Shown here piece after piece: positions 30,843 to 39,326 of a DNA stretch of 64,000 nt (position 1 is the stretch's first letter; each line of letters begins with the position of its first letter). The position numbers and the translations under genes were made by a program. Below the pieces are notes generated by a model that was given only the letters and a program-made list of their open reading frames with translations, was not told the origin of the DNA and did not search any database. Source of the stretch: PALSA-911 sp963743035 (GTDB lineage Bacteria; Pseudomonadota; Alphaproteobacteria; Acetobacterales; Acetobacteraceae); the NCBI GenBank assembly GCA_963743035.1, contig CAVUOB010000015.1:124001-188000 (forward strand), in the 5' to 3' direction.

Positions 30843-31556
30843 ATGATCAGAATGTCCCAGGTGCCGCTACTTCTGCTGGCAACGCTGTGCACCGGCTGTG
30901 TCGCTCCGATCGCCTTCATCAGCCCTTGTGCCCCCGGCCCGGATCCCAACAACAATTCCTGTCAGGCATCCGCGCCGGTAACGCAGACAACAATGAGCTT
31001 CGATACGAATTTCGACCCGTCGAACTCGCTCGCCGTAACCTATGACAACCAGGCCATCACCGGGAATTTCTCGCCCCCGCCGGCTCCGGGCGGGAACAGT
31101 TCCGCCCCGCTGCCGCCGCCGCCGGGCCCGAACTACTACACGACCGGCAGCCACGTGCTCCAGGCCAGTTCCACATGTGGTTTCTTCTGCGTCTATCCGA
31201 CCAAGACGGTGACGTTCACGCCGCCATCGCTCGCGGTCAGTTCGGCGAGCGCCACCAACTTCCCGAACAACCCGGTCTCCGCGAGCCTGACGGTTCCCGC
31301 CCGGACCTTCGTCGTCACCAACCCGATCATGAACTCGACGGTGCAGGTCACCCTGACGGCGAACCCGCCGGTCGTGCTGTTCATGGCTTCGCCGCAGGGA
31401 CCGGGTAGTTCGGCGATCACCGTGCCGGTCACCGGCGGCGAGGCGAGCTTCTATGTCCGGGGTGTCGGTGGAACGCCGCTGAACACGGCCTTCACGATCA
31501 CGGGGATCGCGGCGGGCTGCCAGATCGGCGTCCAGTCCGGCACGATCACACCCTGA
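30843..31556 (+). CDS. Putative secreted lipoprotein, unknown function
   Basis: A 237-residue protein I do not recognise. The signal peptide ends in the lipobox LCTGC (Cys19). The mature part is rich in Ser, Thr, Pro, Asn and Val with a Pro-rich linker near residue 80-100, a CGFFCVYP pair of Cys, and predicted beta strands (VSASLTVPARTFVVTNPIM, VTLTANPPVVLFMA), suggesting an extracellular Ig-like or beta-sandwich fold. AAAGGGG lies before the ATG. It stands alone between a structured gap and a terminator. Confidence 0.7.
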   Translation: MIRMSQVPLLLLATLCTGCVAPIAFISPCAPGPDPNNNSCQASAPVTQTTMSFDTNFDPSNSLAVTYDNQAITGNFSPPPAPGGNSSAPLPPPPGPNYYTTGSHVLQASSTCGFFCVYPTKTVTFTPPSLAVSSASATNFPNNPVSASLTVPARTFVVTNPIMNSTVQVTLTANPPVVLFMASPQGPGSSAITVPVTGGEASFYVRGVGGTPLNTAFTITGIAAGCQIGVQSGTITP

Positions 31557-31586
31557 CGCAAAGACCTTGTCGGGCACAGGATGATT

Positions 31587-31615
31587 CCGGTCCGGAGGGC
31601 TGAGCTCCGGACCGG
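31587..31615. terminator. Perfect hairpin between convergent genes
   Basis: CCGGTCCGGAG and its exact complement around a 7-base loop, between the lipoprotein stop and the Cys-rich gene stop. It may serve both directions. Confidence 0.6.
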
Positions 31616-31662
31616 CTGTTGCCGGCGCGCCGCTGCCGTGGCGTCCGTCCCCTCAGGGCTTG

Positions 31663-32082
31663 TCATTCCTGCGCGGGGCGGCGAATAACCTCCGGACAGG
31701 CGGCGCAGGCCGCGCGCCTGTGCTGGGCGAACCAGCGGCAGGTGGCGCGGATCGAGCAATGGGGCAGGGTCTCCGGGCCCTCGGTGATGCTGAGCGCTTC
31801 CAGCGCGTGATCGATCAGGCCGCATCTGCCCGCACCCGGCTTGCCCGCCCATTGCACGCAGCGATGCTCCATGCACGGGCCGGAGAAGCGCATGCGGTTC
31901 TCGACCGGGATGCCGCTGGCGGCCAGGCTGTCGATCATCTCCTGGGTCGCGGGCACGCCCGGGTTCAGATACGCCACCTGGCCCGGACCGGTGACCACGC
32001 CGAGCAGGACCGAGCCGGGTTCCGGCGGCGCGCTCGGGCAGGTGGTCTCATGCCGGTCGGGCTGGCCGTCCGGCCCGCTCAT
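31663..32082 (-). CDS. Cysteine-rich protein of unknown function
   Basis: A 139-residue protein without a family I can name. It has eight Cys: one at position 15 and seven in the second half arranged C70-x4-C75, C87, C109-x5-C115 and C126-x2-C129, with PHCSIRATCRWF and RAACAACPEV. Such spacing suits an iron-sulfur or zinc site. No signal peptide. Its ATG overlaps the stop of the small upstream gene (ATGA), so the two are probably made together. This is the less certain of the functional calls here; the coding status itself is supported by the overlap and clean frame. Confidence 0.7.
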   Translation of the reverse strand: MSGPDGQPDRHETTCPSAPPEPGSVLLGVVTGPGQVAYLNPGVPATQEMIDSLAASGIPVENRMRFSGPCMEHRCVQWAGKPGAGRCGLIDHALEALSITEGPETLPHCSIRATCRWFAQHRRAACAACPEVIRRPAQE

Positions 32083-32336
32083 GTAGCCTGGACGGGGCCC
32101 TGGGCCGGCTGGCTATTGAGGACGTTCTGCAGGCCGATCTTCTCGGCTTCCGCGACATCGATCCAAAGCCCGCCATAGATGCGGAACAGGTTCAGGAAGT
32201 TCGACCGCGCCGGCCCCGGCTCCTCACCGGCGAGCACGCTCGCCACCGCGACGCCGATGGCCTGGGAGATCCTGGCCTGCTGCTCGCCCGAAAGCCGCAC
32301 GCCCGAAACGGTATAGACGAATTTATGGTCCGGCAT
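32079..32336 (-). CDS. Small protein paired with the Cys-rich gene, unknown function
   Basis: An 85-residue protein: KFVYTVSGVRLSGEQQARIS, then helical IGVAVASVLAGEE, and NFLNLFRIYGGLWIDV. It has no Cys, no signal peptide and no family I recognise. The pattern of a short strand followed by amphipathic helices could be a regulatory subunit or a peptide precursor. The ATG follows a GGAGGA-type site and the gene is translationally coupled to the Cys-rich protein. Confidence 0.65.
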   Translation of the reverse strand: MPDHKFVYTVSGVRLSGEQQARISQAIGVAVASVLAGEEPGPARSNFLNLFRIYGGLWIDVAEAEKIGLQNVLNSQPAQGPVQAT

Positions 32337-32798
32337 CGAAGTCCTCCCATTTTTCCGCGCGCTTCGCCCGTCATCCGGAACGGGGTCGCATTGGTTTCAT
32401 GCTTCGTGGACGTTCGTGGAACGCGATCGAGCCGCTGTCACTATGCTGGCACTACGCCCGCCACCGCAACGAAAACGCCGTGCGGGCACGAGCTTGTGAT
32501 GCCCGCGCCGGCCGATTTCGTACCCATCGATACCGACCGGGCGCGCCGGGCAGGCCGGCCGCGCGAGCCCGGATGCGGTCCTCGCCCACGCATGCCAATT
32601 TCGCCGGGCAGGGTTATGACAGTACTGCTGAAAAGGGCTTCACCAAGCTTAATCCCGGGTCTAGACAGGGCCATGTTCTGATCCCCGGGAGATCGACAAC
32701 GCCATGCCTCGAGCGCTCGATCCGATCCAACCGGCGGTCCCTTGCCGACAGGTCCCGGCGATACGTCCGGCGGCCTCCGCCGCCCGGCGCCTAACCCG
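32337..32798. other. Gene-free gap between divergent genes
   Basis: No convincing gene in 462 bases. It separates the small protein from the MFS gene and should hold both promoters. TTCGTGGA is repeated at two nearby points around 32405-32420. A run of six-cutter sites (HindIII, SmaI, XbaI, SmaI, XhoI) falls in 32645-32715. Confidence 0.4.
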
Positions 32799-34172
32799 AT
32801 GATCGGGTCTGCGACCATAACACCCGAACCGTCTGACGGCTTGCCGATACCGGAGCGCTACTGGGGCATCCTGACGATCGCGCTGGGCCTGACCCTGGCG
32901 GTGCTGGATGGCGCCATCGCCAACGTCGCGCTGCCGACGATCGCCGCCGATCTGAACACTAGCCCGGCCAACTCGATCTGGGTGGTGAACGCCTATCAGC
33001 TCTCGGTCACCATTTCCCTGCTGCCGCTGTCCTCGCTGGGCGACATCTTCGGCTATCGCCGGGTGTATCAATGGGGGCTGGTGGTGTTCACCCTGGCCTC
33101 GCTTGCCTGCGCGCTGTCCTGGTCGCTGCCGACGCTGGCGATCGCGCGGGTGTTCCAGGGCTTCGGCGCCGCCGGCATCATGAGCGTGAATTCCGCGCTG
33201 GTGCGCTTCATCTATCCGCGGCGCTGGATCGGGCGGGGGCTCGGCATCAACGCCACCATCGGCTCGATCGCCTCCGCCGCCGGACCCACCGCCGCCGCCG
33301 CCATCCTCTCGGTCGCCAACTGGCCCTGGCTGTTCGCGATCAACGTGCCGCTCGGCGTGATCGCCGTGGTCATCGCCTGGCGCGCTTTGCCGGCCACCCC
33401 CAGCTCCGGCATCAAGTTCGATGTGGCTGCGGCGGTCATGAGCGCGGTCAGCCTGGGCGTGCTGATCACCGCGATCGACGGCGTCGGCCATGGCGAGCGG
33501 ACCGAATGGGTCATCCTGCAGGCGTTGGTGGCGCTGGCGGTCGGCGCGGTGCTGGTGACGCGCGAACTCAGCCGCTCGGCGCCGCTGGTGCCGGTGGACC
33601 TGATGCGCATCCCGCTCTTCGCCTTGTCCATCGTCACCTCGATCTGCGCCTTCACCGCGCAATCGATGGCGATGGTCTCGCTGCCCTTCCTGTTCGAGAA
33701 CACGCTGGAACTCGGCCAGGTGCAGACCGGCCTGCTGATGACGCCCTGGCCGCTGATCGTGGCGGTGATCGCCCCGTTCACCGGCCGTCTGGCGGACCGT
33801 TATCCCGTCGGCATCCTGAGCGGCGCCGGCCTGACGGTGCTGGCGATCGGCTTCGCCCTGGTCAGCCTGCTGCCGGCCCATCCCGGCACATTCGACATCG
33901 CCTGGCGGATGGCGATCTGCGGGCTGGGGTTCGGCTTCTTCAACACGCCCAACAACCGCGCGATCATTACCTCGGCGCCGCGCCACCGCACCGGCGGCGC
34001 GTCCGGCATGCAGGCGGCGTCGCGGCTGGTCGGCCAGACCACCGGGGCCGCGCTGGTGGCGCTGGTGTTCGGCCTGGCGCCGGTGAACGGCACCACCATC
34101 ACCCTGGTCTGCGGCGCCGCCATCGCGGCGGCGGCGGCCGGGATCAGCCTCCTGCGGATGATGGAGCGGTAG
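32799..34172 (+). CDS. MFS multidrug transporter, DHA2 (EmrB/QacA) type
   Basis: A 457-residue transporter. LAVLDGAIANVALPTIAADL is the motif-D1-like start of DHA2 drug:H+ antiporters, GDIFGYRRVYQWGL is motif A, and ARVFQGFGAAGIMSVNSA is motif B. About 13-14 helices are predicted. The ATG at 32799 is preferred; a TTG 19 codons upstream is possible. No adjacent EmrA-like partner or regulator is seen, so the substrate is unknown. Confidence 0.9.
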   Translation: MIGSATITPEPSDGLPIPERYWGILTIALGLTLAVLDGAIANVALPTIAADLNTSPANSIWVVNAYQLSVTISLLPLSSLGDIFGYRRVYQWGLVVFTLASLACALSWSLPTLAIARVFQGFGAAGIMSVNSALVRFIYPRRWIGRGLGINATIGSIASAAGPTAAAAILSVANWPWLFAINVPLGVIAVVIAWRALPATPSSGIKFDVAAAVMSAVSLGVLITAIDGVGHGERTEWVILQALVALAVGAVLVTRELSRSAPLVPVDLMRIPLFALSIVTSICAFTAQSMAMVSLPFLFENTLELGQVQTGLLMTPWPLIVAVIAPFTGRLADRYPVGILSGAGLTVLAIGFALVSLLPAHPGTFDIAWRMAICGLGFGFFNTPNNRAIITSAPRHRTGGASGMQAASRLVGQTTGAALVALVFGLAPVNGTTITLVCGAAIAAAAAGISLLRMMER

Positions 34173-34306
34173 GGACGGGAAGGGGGCTGCGGTCCGCGGA
34201 TCGTCTTATTCATTCCCCGACTTATCCGTTCCCTGGGCGATCGGTTATTTGCTAGGCTGGCCCCCGGCCCGCCCGCGCGGCCGGAACCAGGAGGGGTGCC
34301 ATCATC

Positions 34307-34636
34307 ATGTGGAAGGCTCTGTTGCTCGGCTCGGCGCTGCTCGGCGCGTGCGCGGGTGCGGCGCGCGCCCAGGGACAGCCGCCCGATCCGGCGCCCGCTT
34401 CCGGGCCCTTGCCGGCGCCCGGCGTGATGGCCAGGGATCCGTTCTCCGGCGCGGTTTCCACGTCGTCCGCCACCGGCGCCAATAACGGCAACAACACCTC
34501 CGCCGCGGCGCTTTCCGGCGCCGGCGGGGCGCTGCATCCCGGCGAAGCCAGGCTGCGCTTCGGCGGCCGGGTGAACGTCACCGGCGGCGCCGGCTGGTCC
34601 AGCCAGGACAGCGTCCCGGGCCGCTCGGCGCACTAA
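34307..34636 (+). CDS. Small secreted protein, unknown function
   Basis: A 109-residue protein with a signal peptide (ALLLGSALLGACAGAARAQ) and a low-complexity mature part rich in Pro, Gly, Ala, Ser and Asn (ATGANNGNNTSAA). The Cys in LLGAC could instead be a lipobox. AGGAGGGG precedes the ATG by a suitable distance. No family recognised. Confidence 0.6.
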   Translation: MWKALLLGSALLGACAGAARAQGQPPDPAPASGPLPAPGVMARDPFSGAVSTSSATGANNGNNTSAAALSGAGGALHPGEARLRFGGRVNVTGGAGWSSQDSVPGRSAH

Positions 34637-34733
34637 TCGCCTCCGGTCGGCCGGCCCAGCCGGCGGTTGTTGCATGGCTGGATTGTGCGTGCGTCCCTCG
34701 TCGCCCGGAGGGTGCTTGGTAAGGTCTGCTCCC

Positions 34734-35972
34734 ATGGACGCCAGCACCCACACGAATCTGCTCTTCGATCGCGCGATGAAGAGAAATCTGTTCCTGCTGA
34801 CCTGCTGCCAGGCGATCGGGCAGTCGGCCAACACGATGATGTTCACGGCCACCGCGTTGTCGGTGATCACCTTCGTCTCGGAGCGCGGGCTGGCGACGCT
34901 GCCGGTGACGATGCAGCATCTGGGCGTGATGCTGTGGGTGTTCCCGGCGGCGCTGCTGATGCAGCGCCAGGGGCGGCGCTTCGGCTTTCGGGTCGGATCG
35001 GTATTCGGCATGGCCGGCGCGGCGACCTGCGGCCTCGGCCTCTATTTCGCCAATTTCCCGGTCATGTGCCTGGGCGGGCTGATCCTCGGCTACGCGGTGG
35101 CGAGCCTGCAGATGTACCGCTTCGCCGCGGTGGAACTGGTGCCGCCGAGCTACCGGGCAAGGGCGATTTCCTGGGTGACGGCGGGCGGGGTGATGGCCGG
35201 CATCATCGGCCCCGCCGTGGCGCAGTGGTCGTACGACAAGCTGGTGCCGATGTATGTCGGCACCTACGCCTCCATGGTGGTCGTGCACATCGTCGTCTTC
35301 ACCATCATGTCCTTCATCAAGTTCCCGCCGATGCGCGAACCGGCGCCGACGGCGGGAAGCACGGTCATCCCGCCCCGCCCGCTCTGGGAGATCGCCACCC
35401 AGCCGCGCTACGCCGCCTCGGTGATCGCGGCGATGGTGGCGTTCGGCACCATGTCCTTCCTGATGAGCGCCTCGCCGCTGGCGATCGTCGAATGCGGCCT
35501 GCCGCATACCGAGGCGCATTGGGTGATCTTCCTGCACGTGATGGGCATGTTCGTGCCGTCCTTCTTCACCGGCAACCTGATCAACCGGTTCGGCGTGCTG
35601 CGGGTCATGTTCTGCGGCGCGGGGATCCTGCTGGCGGGCGTGCTGACCGCGCTGATGGGGCTGAGCGAGTGGAATTTCCGCGTCGCGCTGACGCTGAACG
35701 GCGTCGGCTGGAACTTCCTGTTCGTCGGCGCGACGACGCTGGTGACCACCTGCTACCGCCCATCCGAGCGCGGCAAGGCGCAGGCGCTGAACGATTTCCT
35801 GGTGTTCGGGACAACGGCGACCGCGAGCTTCCTGGCCGGCTTCCTGCAGGAGCGGCTGGGCTGGTTCCCGCTCAACCAGGCCTCCATCGTGCTGATCCTG
35901 GTGGCGGTGCTGGCCGTGGCCTGGCTGCGGGTGCAGCAGCGCCGGCCGGTGCCGGCCTCCACGATAGCCTGA
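34734..35972 (+). CDS. MFS transporter, 12 helices
   Basis: A 412-residue transporter of the major facilitator superfamily. LTCCQAIGQSANTMMFTATA opens helix 1, QRQGRRFGFRVGS is a motif-A-like cytoplasmic loop and the last helix ends VLAVAWLRVQQRR. Substrate not evident. The ATG at 34734 was chosen because it directly precedes the hydrophobic start; a frame 20 codons longer has no ribosome site. It ends 36 bases before the convergent antiporter remnant. Confidence 0.85.
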   Translation: MDASTHTNLLFDRAMKRNLFLLTCCQAIGQSANTMMFTATALSVITFVSERGLATLPVTMQHLGVMLWVFPAALLMQRQGRRFGFRVGSVFGMAGAATCGLGLYFANFPVMCLGGLILGYAVASLQMYRFAAVELVPPSYRARAISWVTAGGVMAGIIGPAVAQWSYDKLVPMYVGTYASMVVVHIVVFTIMSFIKFPPMREPAPTAGSTVIPPRPLWEIATQPRYAASVIAAMVAFGTMSFLMSASPLAIVECGLPHTEAHWVIFLHVMGMFVPSFFTGNLINRFGVLRVMFCGAGILLAGVLTALMGLSEWNFRVALTLNGVGWNFLFVGATTLVTTCYRPSERGKAQALNDFLVFGTTATASFLAGFLQERLGWFPLNQASIVLILVAVLAVAWLRVQQRRPVPASTIA

Positions 35973-36007
35973 AGCAGCCGGGACAGCCTGACGCAGCCAG
36001 CGCGGCG

Positions 36008-36428
36008 TCACGGATCAGGCGCCTCGCCATCGGTGATCCGGCGGGTGCGCAGCTCCTCCAGGTCGAGCTCGTGCTCCAGCGCCTGCAGCACGCTGTCGTC
36101 GAGTTCCCCGCTCCGGTGCAGCCGCAGCAACTCCGCCCGCCCGGCGGCGATGGCGGCCAGCACGACGGAGAAATGCGCCAGCCGCTCGCTCTCCAGCGCG
36201 CCGCTGGCCTCGCTGAACCGCGCGGCCAGGCGGGCGCGATGGCCGTACTGCTCCACCAGCCTCGGATGACGCTGCTTGCCGTCAGCCTGCGCCGATAATT
36301 TGTCGACAGTGGCGGCCTCGGCCGCGGCCACGCGCGCCCGCGCCTCGGCCGCCGACAGGGTGGCGGGCCGGGTGCTGACGAAGCCGCTGAAATTCAGCGC
36401 GCGGACCAGGGGGGCGAGGGTGGTGCCC
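36008..36428 (-). pseudogene. Na+/H+ antiporter, 3' fragment (cut by IS)
   Basis: The C-terminal cytoplasmic tail of the CPA1 antiporter whose first part lies at 37747-38946. From GTTLAPLVRALNFSGF it continues through helical Ala/Glu-rich sequence to ITDGEAPDP. GTT is present on both sides of the element because of the target duplication. Without the IS the frame joins exactly as LVQGTTLAPLV. The fragment has no start codon of its own outside the IS and is probably silent. Confidence 0.85.
36418..36428. repeat. Target-site duplication, left copy
   Basis: GGGTGGTGCCC, identical to 37752-37762 on the other side of the IS. Confidence 0.9.
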
Positions 36429-37751
36429 CATAGGCGCGAATCTAAGGCTTGCGTCGGCTCGATTGAGGGTGATTCGTAAGGTGAATGGAAGCCTCCCTTG
36501 AAGACGGCCAATGGTCGTCGATTGTCTCGCGTCTGAGCGAAGTTGCCGACCTGGAGACGACCGCGCGCTCATTCGGTGCCTTGCAGCGGGTGCGAAAGGT
36601 GCGCCGTGCGGAGGACCTTCTTCGCTTGGCGTTGATGTATGGACCCGGCCATTTGTCGTTGCGCACGACGGCGGCGATGGCCGGCGATGGGGCGATCGTG
36701 GCGCTGAGCGACAAGGGTGTGCTCGGGCGTTTGCGCAAGATGGGCGACTGGCTGGAGCATCTGTTGCAGCGTCTGCTGGAGCAGCGGCGAGGCCTGGCCT
36801 GCGGCGAAGCGGCGCTGAACCTGGCGCTGGTGGATGGCTCGGTGGTTTGCGCGCCGGGCAGCACCGGTAGCGACTGGCGGCTGCATGCCCGCTTTGATCC
36901 CGGGCGGGGCTGCTTTGCCGACCTGGTTCTCACCCAAGGCAAGCTCGCCGAACGGGTGGACCGGACGCAGATCCAAGCCGGTCAAACCGTGATCCAGGAC
37001 CGCGGCTATGCGCGGGTGCGCGACTTCTCGGCGGTGCTGGCGGCCAAGGCCGACTTCATCACCCGGATTGGCTGGAACGCCTTGCGACTGCTCGACGCGA
37101 CGGGGCAGCGCATCGACCTGTTGCAGCTTCTACCGCAATCCTCCGGCGTGGCCGAGCATCCGGTCTACCTCAAAGGCGTGGACGCCCCGCTGCGGCTGGT
37201 GATCCAGGCCATGCCGGCCGAACACGCCGAGCGGCAGCGCAAGCGGATGGCCCGCAAGGCGGGCAAGAGCGGCCACAAGCTCGACGCACGCACCACCACG
37301 GCCGCCGGCTATCTGATCCTGGCGACCTCGCTATCGGTCCAGACCCAGCCGGCGGAGCGCATCATCGAGATGTATCGCAACCGCTGGCAGATCGAGCTTG
37401 GTTTCAAGCGGCTCAAGACGCTGGGCGGCCTGGACAGGCTGCCGGCGATGGACCCCGCGCTGGCGCGGACCTGGCTGCTGGCCCAACTGATCGTCGCTGT
37501 ATTGACCGACGAAATCGCCAGCGAGATTGTCGGTTTCCCCCCTAAGCCGGCCGCTGTCCGCTGCCGGCGAATGTCCATCTGGCGCGCCTGGCAGATCGCC
37601 CATCGCACCCTCGTCAGGGCCATATTGCCAACCCCAAGAAAGCGAACCAGGCAGGCCACCAACGCCATGCGCCACACACTGGCCGAGGCGCCAAGGCAGA
37701 GAACCCTACAATGCGCAGACCTGAGAATAACCCGGTAAGTTCGCGCTTATG
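36429..37751 (+). mobile_element. IS4-family insertion sequence, complete
   Basis: 1,323 bases bounded by imperfect inverted repeats: the left end begins CATAGGCGCGAATCTAAGG and the complement of the right end begins CATAAGCGCGAACTTACCG. It is flanked by an 11-base direct duplication, in the 9-12 base range of IS4 elements. It carries one transposase gene covering nearly its whole length. The intact ends, duplication and frame suggest a recent insertion and a still functional element. Confidence 0.93.
36485..37738 (+). CDS. IS4-family DDE transposase
   Basis: A 417-residue transposase. The catalytic residues are visible: Asp in LVDGSVV, Asp in IQDRGYARV and Glu in YRNRWQIELGFKRLK, which fits the IS4 signature Y-x2-R-x3-E-x6-K exactly. 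The C-terminus is basic (PRKRTRQATNAMRH). The frame is complete from ATG to TAA within the inverted repeats. Confidence 0.95.
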   Translation: MEASLEDGQWSSIVSRLSEVADLETTARSFGALQRVRKVRRAEDLLRLALMYGPGHLSLRTTAAMAGDGAIVALSDKGVLGRLRKMGDWLEHLLQRLLEQRRGLACGEAALNLALVDGSVVCAPGSTGSDWRLHARFDPGRGCFADLVLTQGKLAERVDRTQIQAGQTVIQDRGYARVRDFSAVLAAKADFITRIGWNALRLLDATGQRIDLLQLLPQSSGVAEHPVYLKGVDAPLRLVIQAMPAEHAERQRKRMARKAGKSGHKLDARTTTAAGYLILATSLSVQTQPAERIIEMYRNRWQIELGFKRLKTLGGLDRLPAMDPALARTWLLAQLIVAVLTDEIASEIVGFPPKPAAVRCRRMSIWRAWQIAHRTLVRAILPTPRKRTRQATNAMRHTLAEAPRQRTLQCADLRITR

Positions 37752-38946
37752 GGGTGGTGCCCTGCACCAGCACCGTCACCAGGATCACGGCAAAGGTCGA
37801 CACGAGGATGAAGTCCCGGCCGGGAAAGCCGCCGGGCAGCGCCAGCGCCGCCGCCAGGCTGACCACGCCGCGCATGCCGGCCCAGGAAACCACCACCGGC
37901 ACGCTGATCGGCGGGTACGGATCGCGCCGGCGCAGTACCGGGGAGATCGCGCGCACCAGATAGGTCGACGGCATCACCCAGGCGAAGCGTGACAGCACCA
38001 CCCCCGCCACCACCGTCGTCATCGCCGGCAACAGCGCGATGAGCGACTGCCAGTCGCCGCCGAGCCGCTGGCGCATGCTGCGCAGCGACAGGCCGATCAG
38101 GATGAACACCATGCTTTCCAGCACGAACTCCGCCACGCCCCACACCACCCGGGTCTGGGAGCGCGCGGCGGCGGTGAACAGATCATGCTGGCGCCAGCCC
38201 ATGACGATGCCGCAGGCCACGGTCGACAGCACGCCGGACACGTGCAGCGCCTCGCCCGCCATGTACGAGCCCCAGGCCACCAGGAAGCTGCAGATGACAT
38301 TCAGCTGCGGATCGCGCAGCCGGCCGAGCAGCGTGCTGGCGACCAGGCCGAAGGCGATGCCCGCGGCCACGCCGCCGATGCCCAGCACGGCGAAGCTGAC
38401 CACCGCCTGCCCGCCGTCGAAGGCCCCGGTCAACCCGGCGGCCACGGCGAAGCGGTACAGCACCAGGCCCGTCGCGTCGTTGACCAGGCTTTCGCCCTCC
38501 AGCAGCGCCACCACCCGCGCCGGCAAAGGCAGGCCGTGCAGCACCGCCTTGGCCGCCACAGCGTCGGGCGGGGAGACGATGGCGCCGAGGGCAAAGCAGG
38601 CCGCCCAGGGCAGCGACGGCATGACGAAGTGGGTGCCCCAGCCGACCACGAGCGTGGTGAACAGCACGGCGCCGATGGCGAGCTGGAGGATGACGCGCAG
38701 ATCGGCGCGGAAATCCCGCCAGTTGGTGAAATAGGCGCTGGCCGCCAGCAAAGGCGGCAGGAACAGCGCCATCGCCAGTTCGGGGTCGAGCGCGACATCG
38801 GGCGTGCCGGGGACCAGCGCCAGTGCGATGCCGCCCAGGATCAGCGCGGTCGCCGGCGGCAGATGCAGCCGCCTGGCCAGCAGCTTGAGGACGACCGACG
38901 CGGCGATCAGGAACAGCGTCAGCTCAAAGCGGTCGACGGCGGTCAT
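37747..38946 (-). pseudogene. CPA1 Na+/H+ antiporter, 5' fragment (cut by IS)
   Basis: The first 396 antiporter residues plus a stop contributed by the IS end (TAA at 37747-37749). MTAVDRFELTLFLIAASVVL begins a 12-helix transport domain; FALGAIVSPPDAVAAKAVLH and LLEGESLVNDATGLVLYRFA are the conserved CPA1 ion-site motifs, and SWAGMRGVVSLAAALALPG is intact. So all or most of the membrane domain could still be made, lacking only the regulatory tail. The intact protein would be about 535 residues, normal for bacterial members. A start 12 codons upstream is possible. Confidence 0.87.
37752..37762. repeat. Target-site duplication, right copy
   Basis: GGGTGGTGCCC, identical to 36418-36428. The pre-insertion sequence contains this block once, in the codons for Gly-Thr-Thr. 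Confidence 0.9.
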
Positions 38947-39190
38947 CGCGGCAGGCGGCAGCCCCCTTTCGCCAGGGAGCATCCCGATACGGCCCTCCGG
39001 CTTGCCATGAAGCCGCAGCCTCCGCCGCGATCGGGCCGCGCGGCGTGTCTCGGACTGCCTGGCAAGTATCGGACCGGCTGCATCGGCGGCGACTATGCGC
39101 ACCGGCCATGGCGGGTCGCAACCGCCGCGAACGCAACGCGGTCCCGCGGCCGACGGCCGCGTGCGACACACATGCAGGCGGCCGCGTGCG

Positions 39191-39234
39191 GCACATATAG
39201 TTGTATGGAGCGCGTCATCCACAGCATTTTGTGG
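39191..39234 (+). promoter_or_regulatory. Two candidate NrdR boxes upstream of nrdB
   Basis: Sequences at 39191-39206 (GCACATATAGTTGTAT) and 39219-39234 (CCACAGCATTTTGTGG) keep the C-A...T-G core and 16-base length of NrdR sites, 28 bases apart, 93-136 bases before nrdB. They match the consensus only partly. The rest of the 380-base antiporter/nrdB gap shows no gene. Confidence 0.35.
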
Positions 39235-39326
39235 GTGGGCTCGCAATCCCGGCTGTCCGGCCATACATCCTAGTGCTAGGTTGCGTCTTTGCCAATTCAC
39301 CGCGCAGCCAGCTCAAGGGCCCAGAC

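Noticed and set aside
32645..32715. Polylinker-like cluster of HindIII, SmaI, XbaI and XhoI sites, suggesting vector sequence
   Set aside because: Spacing and order match no cloning vector I know and the flanks are ordinary host-like DNA; worth only a vector screen.
36008..36511. A standalone 167-residue gene
   Set aside because: Its first codons are in the IS, and the rest is the antiporter tail.
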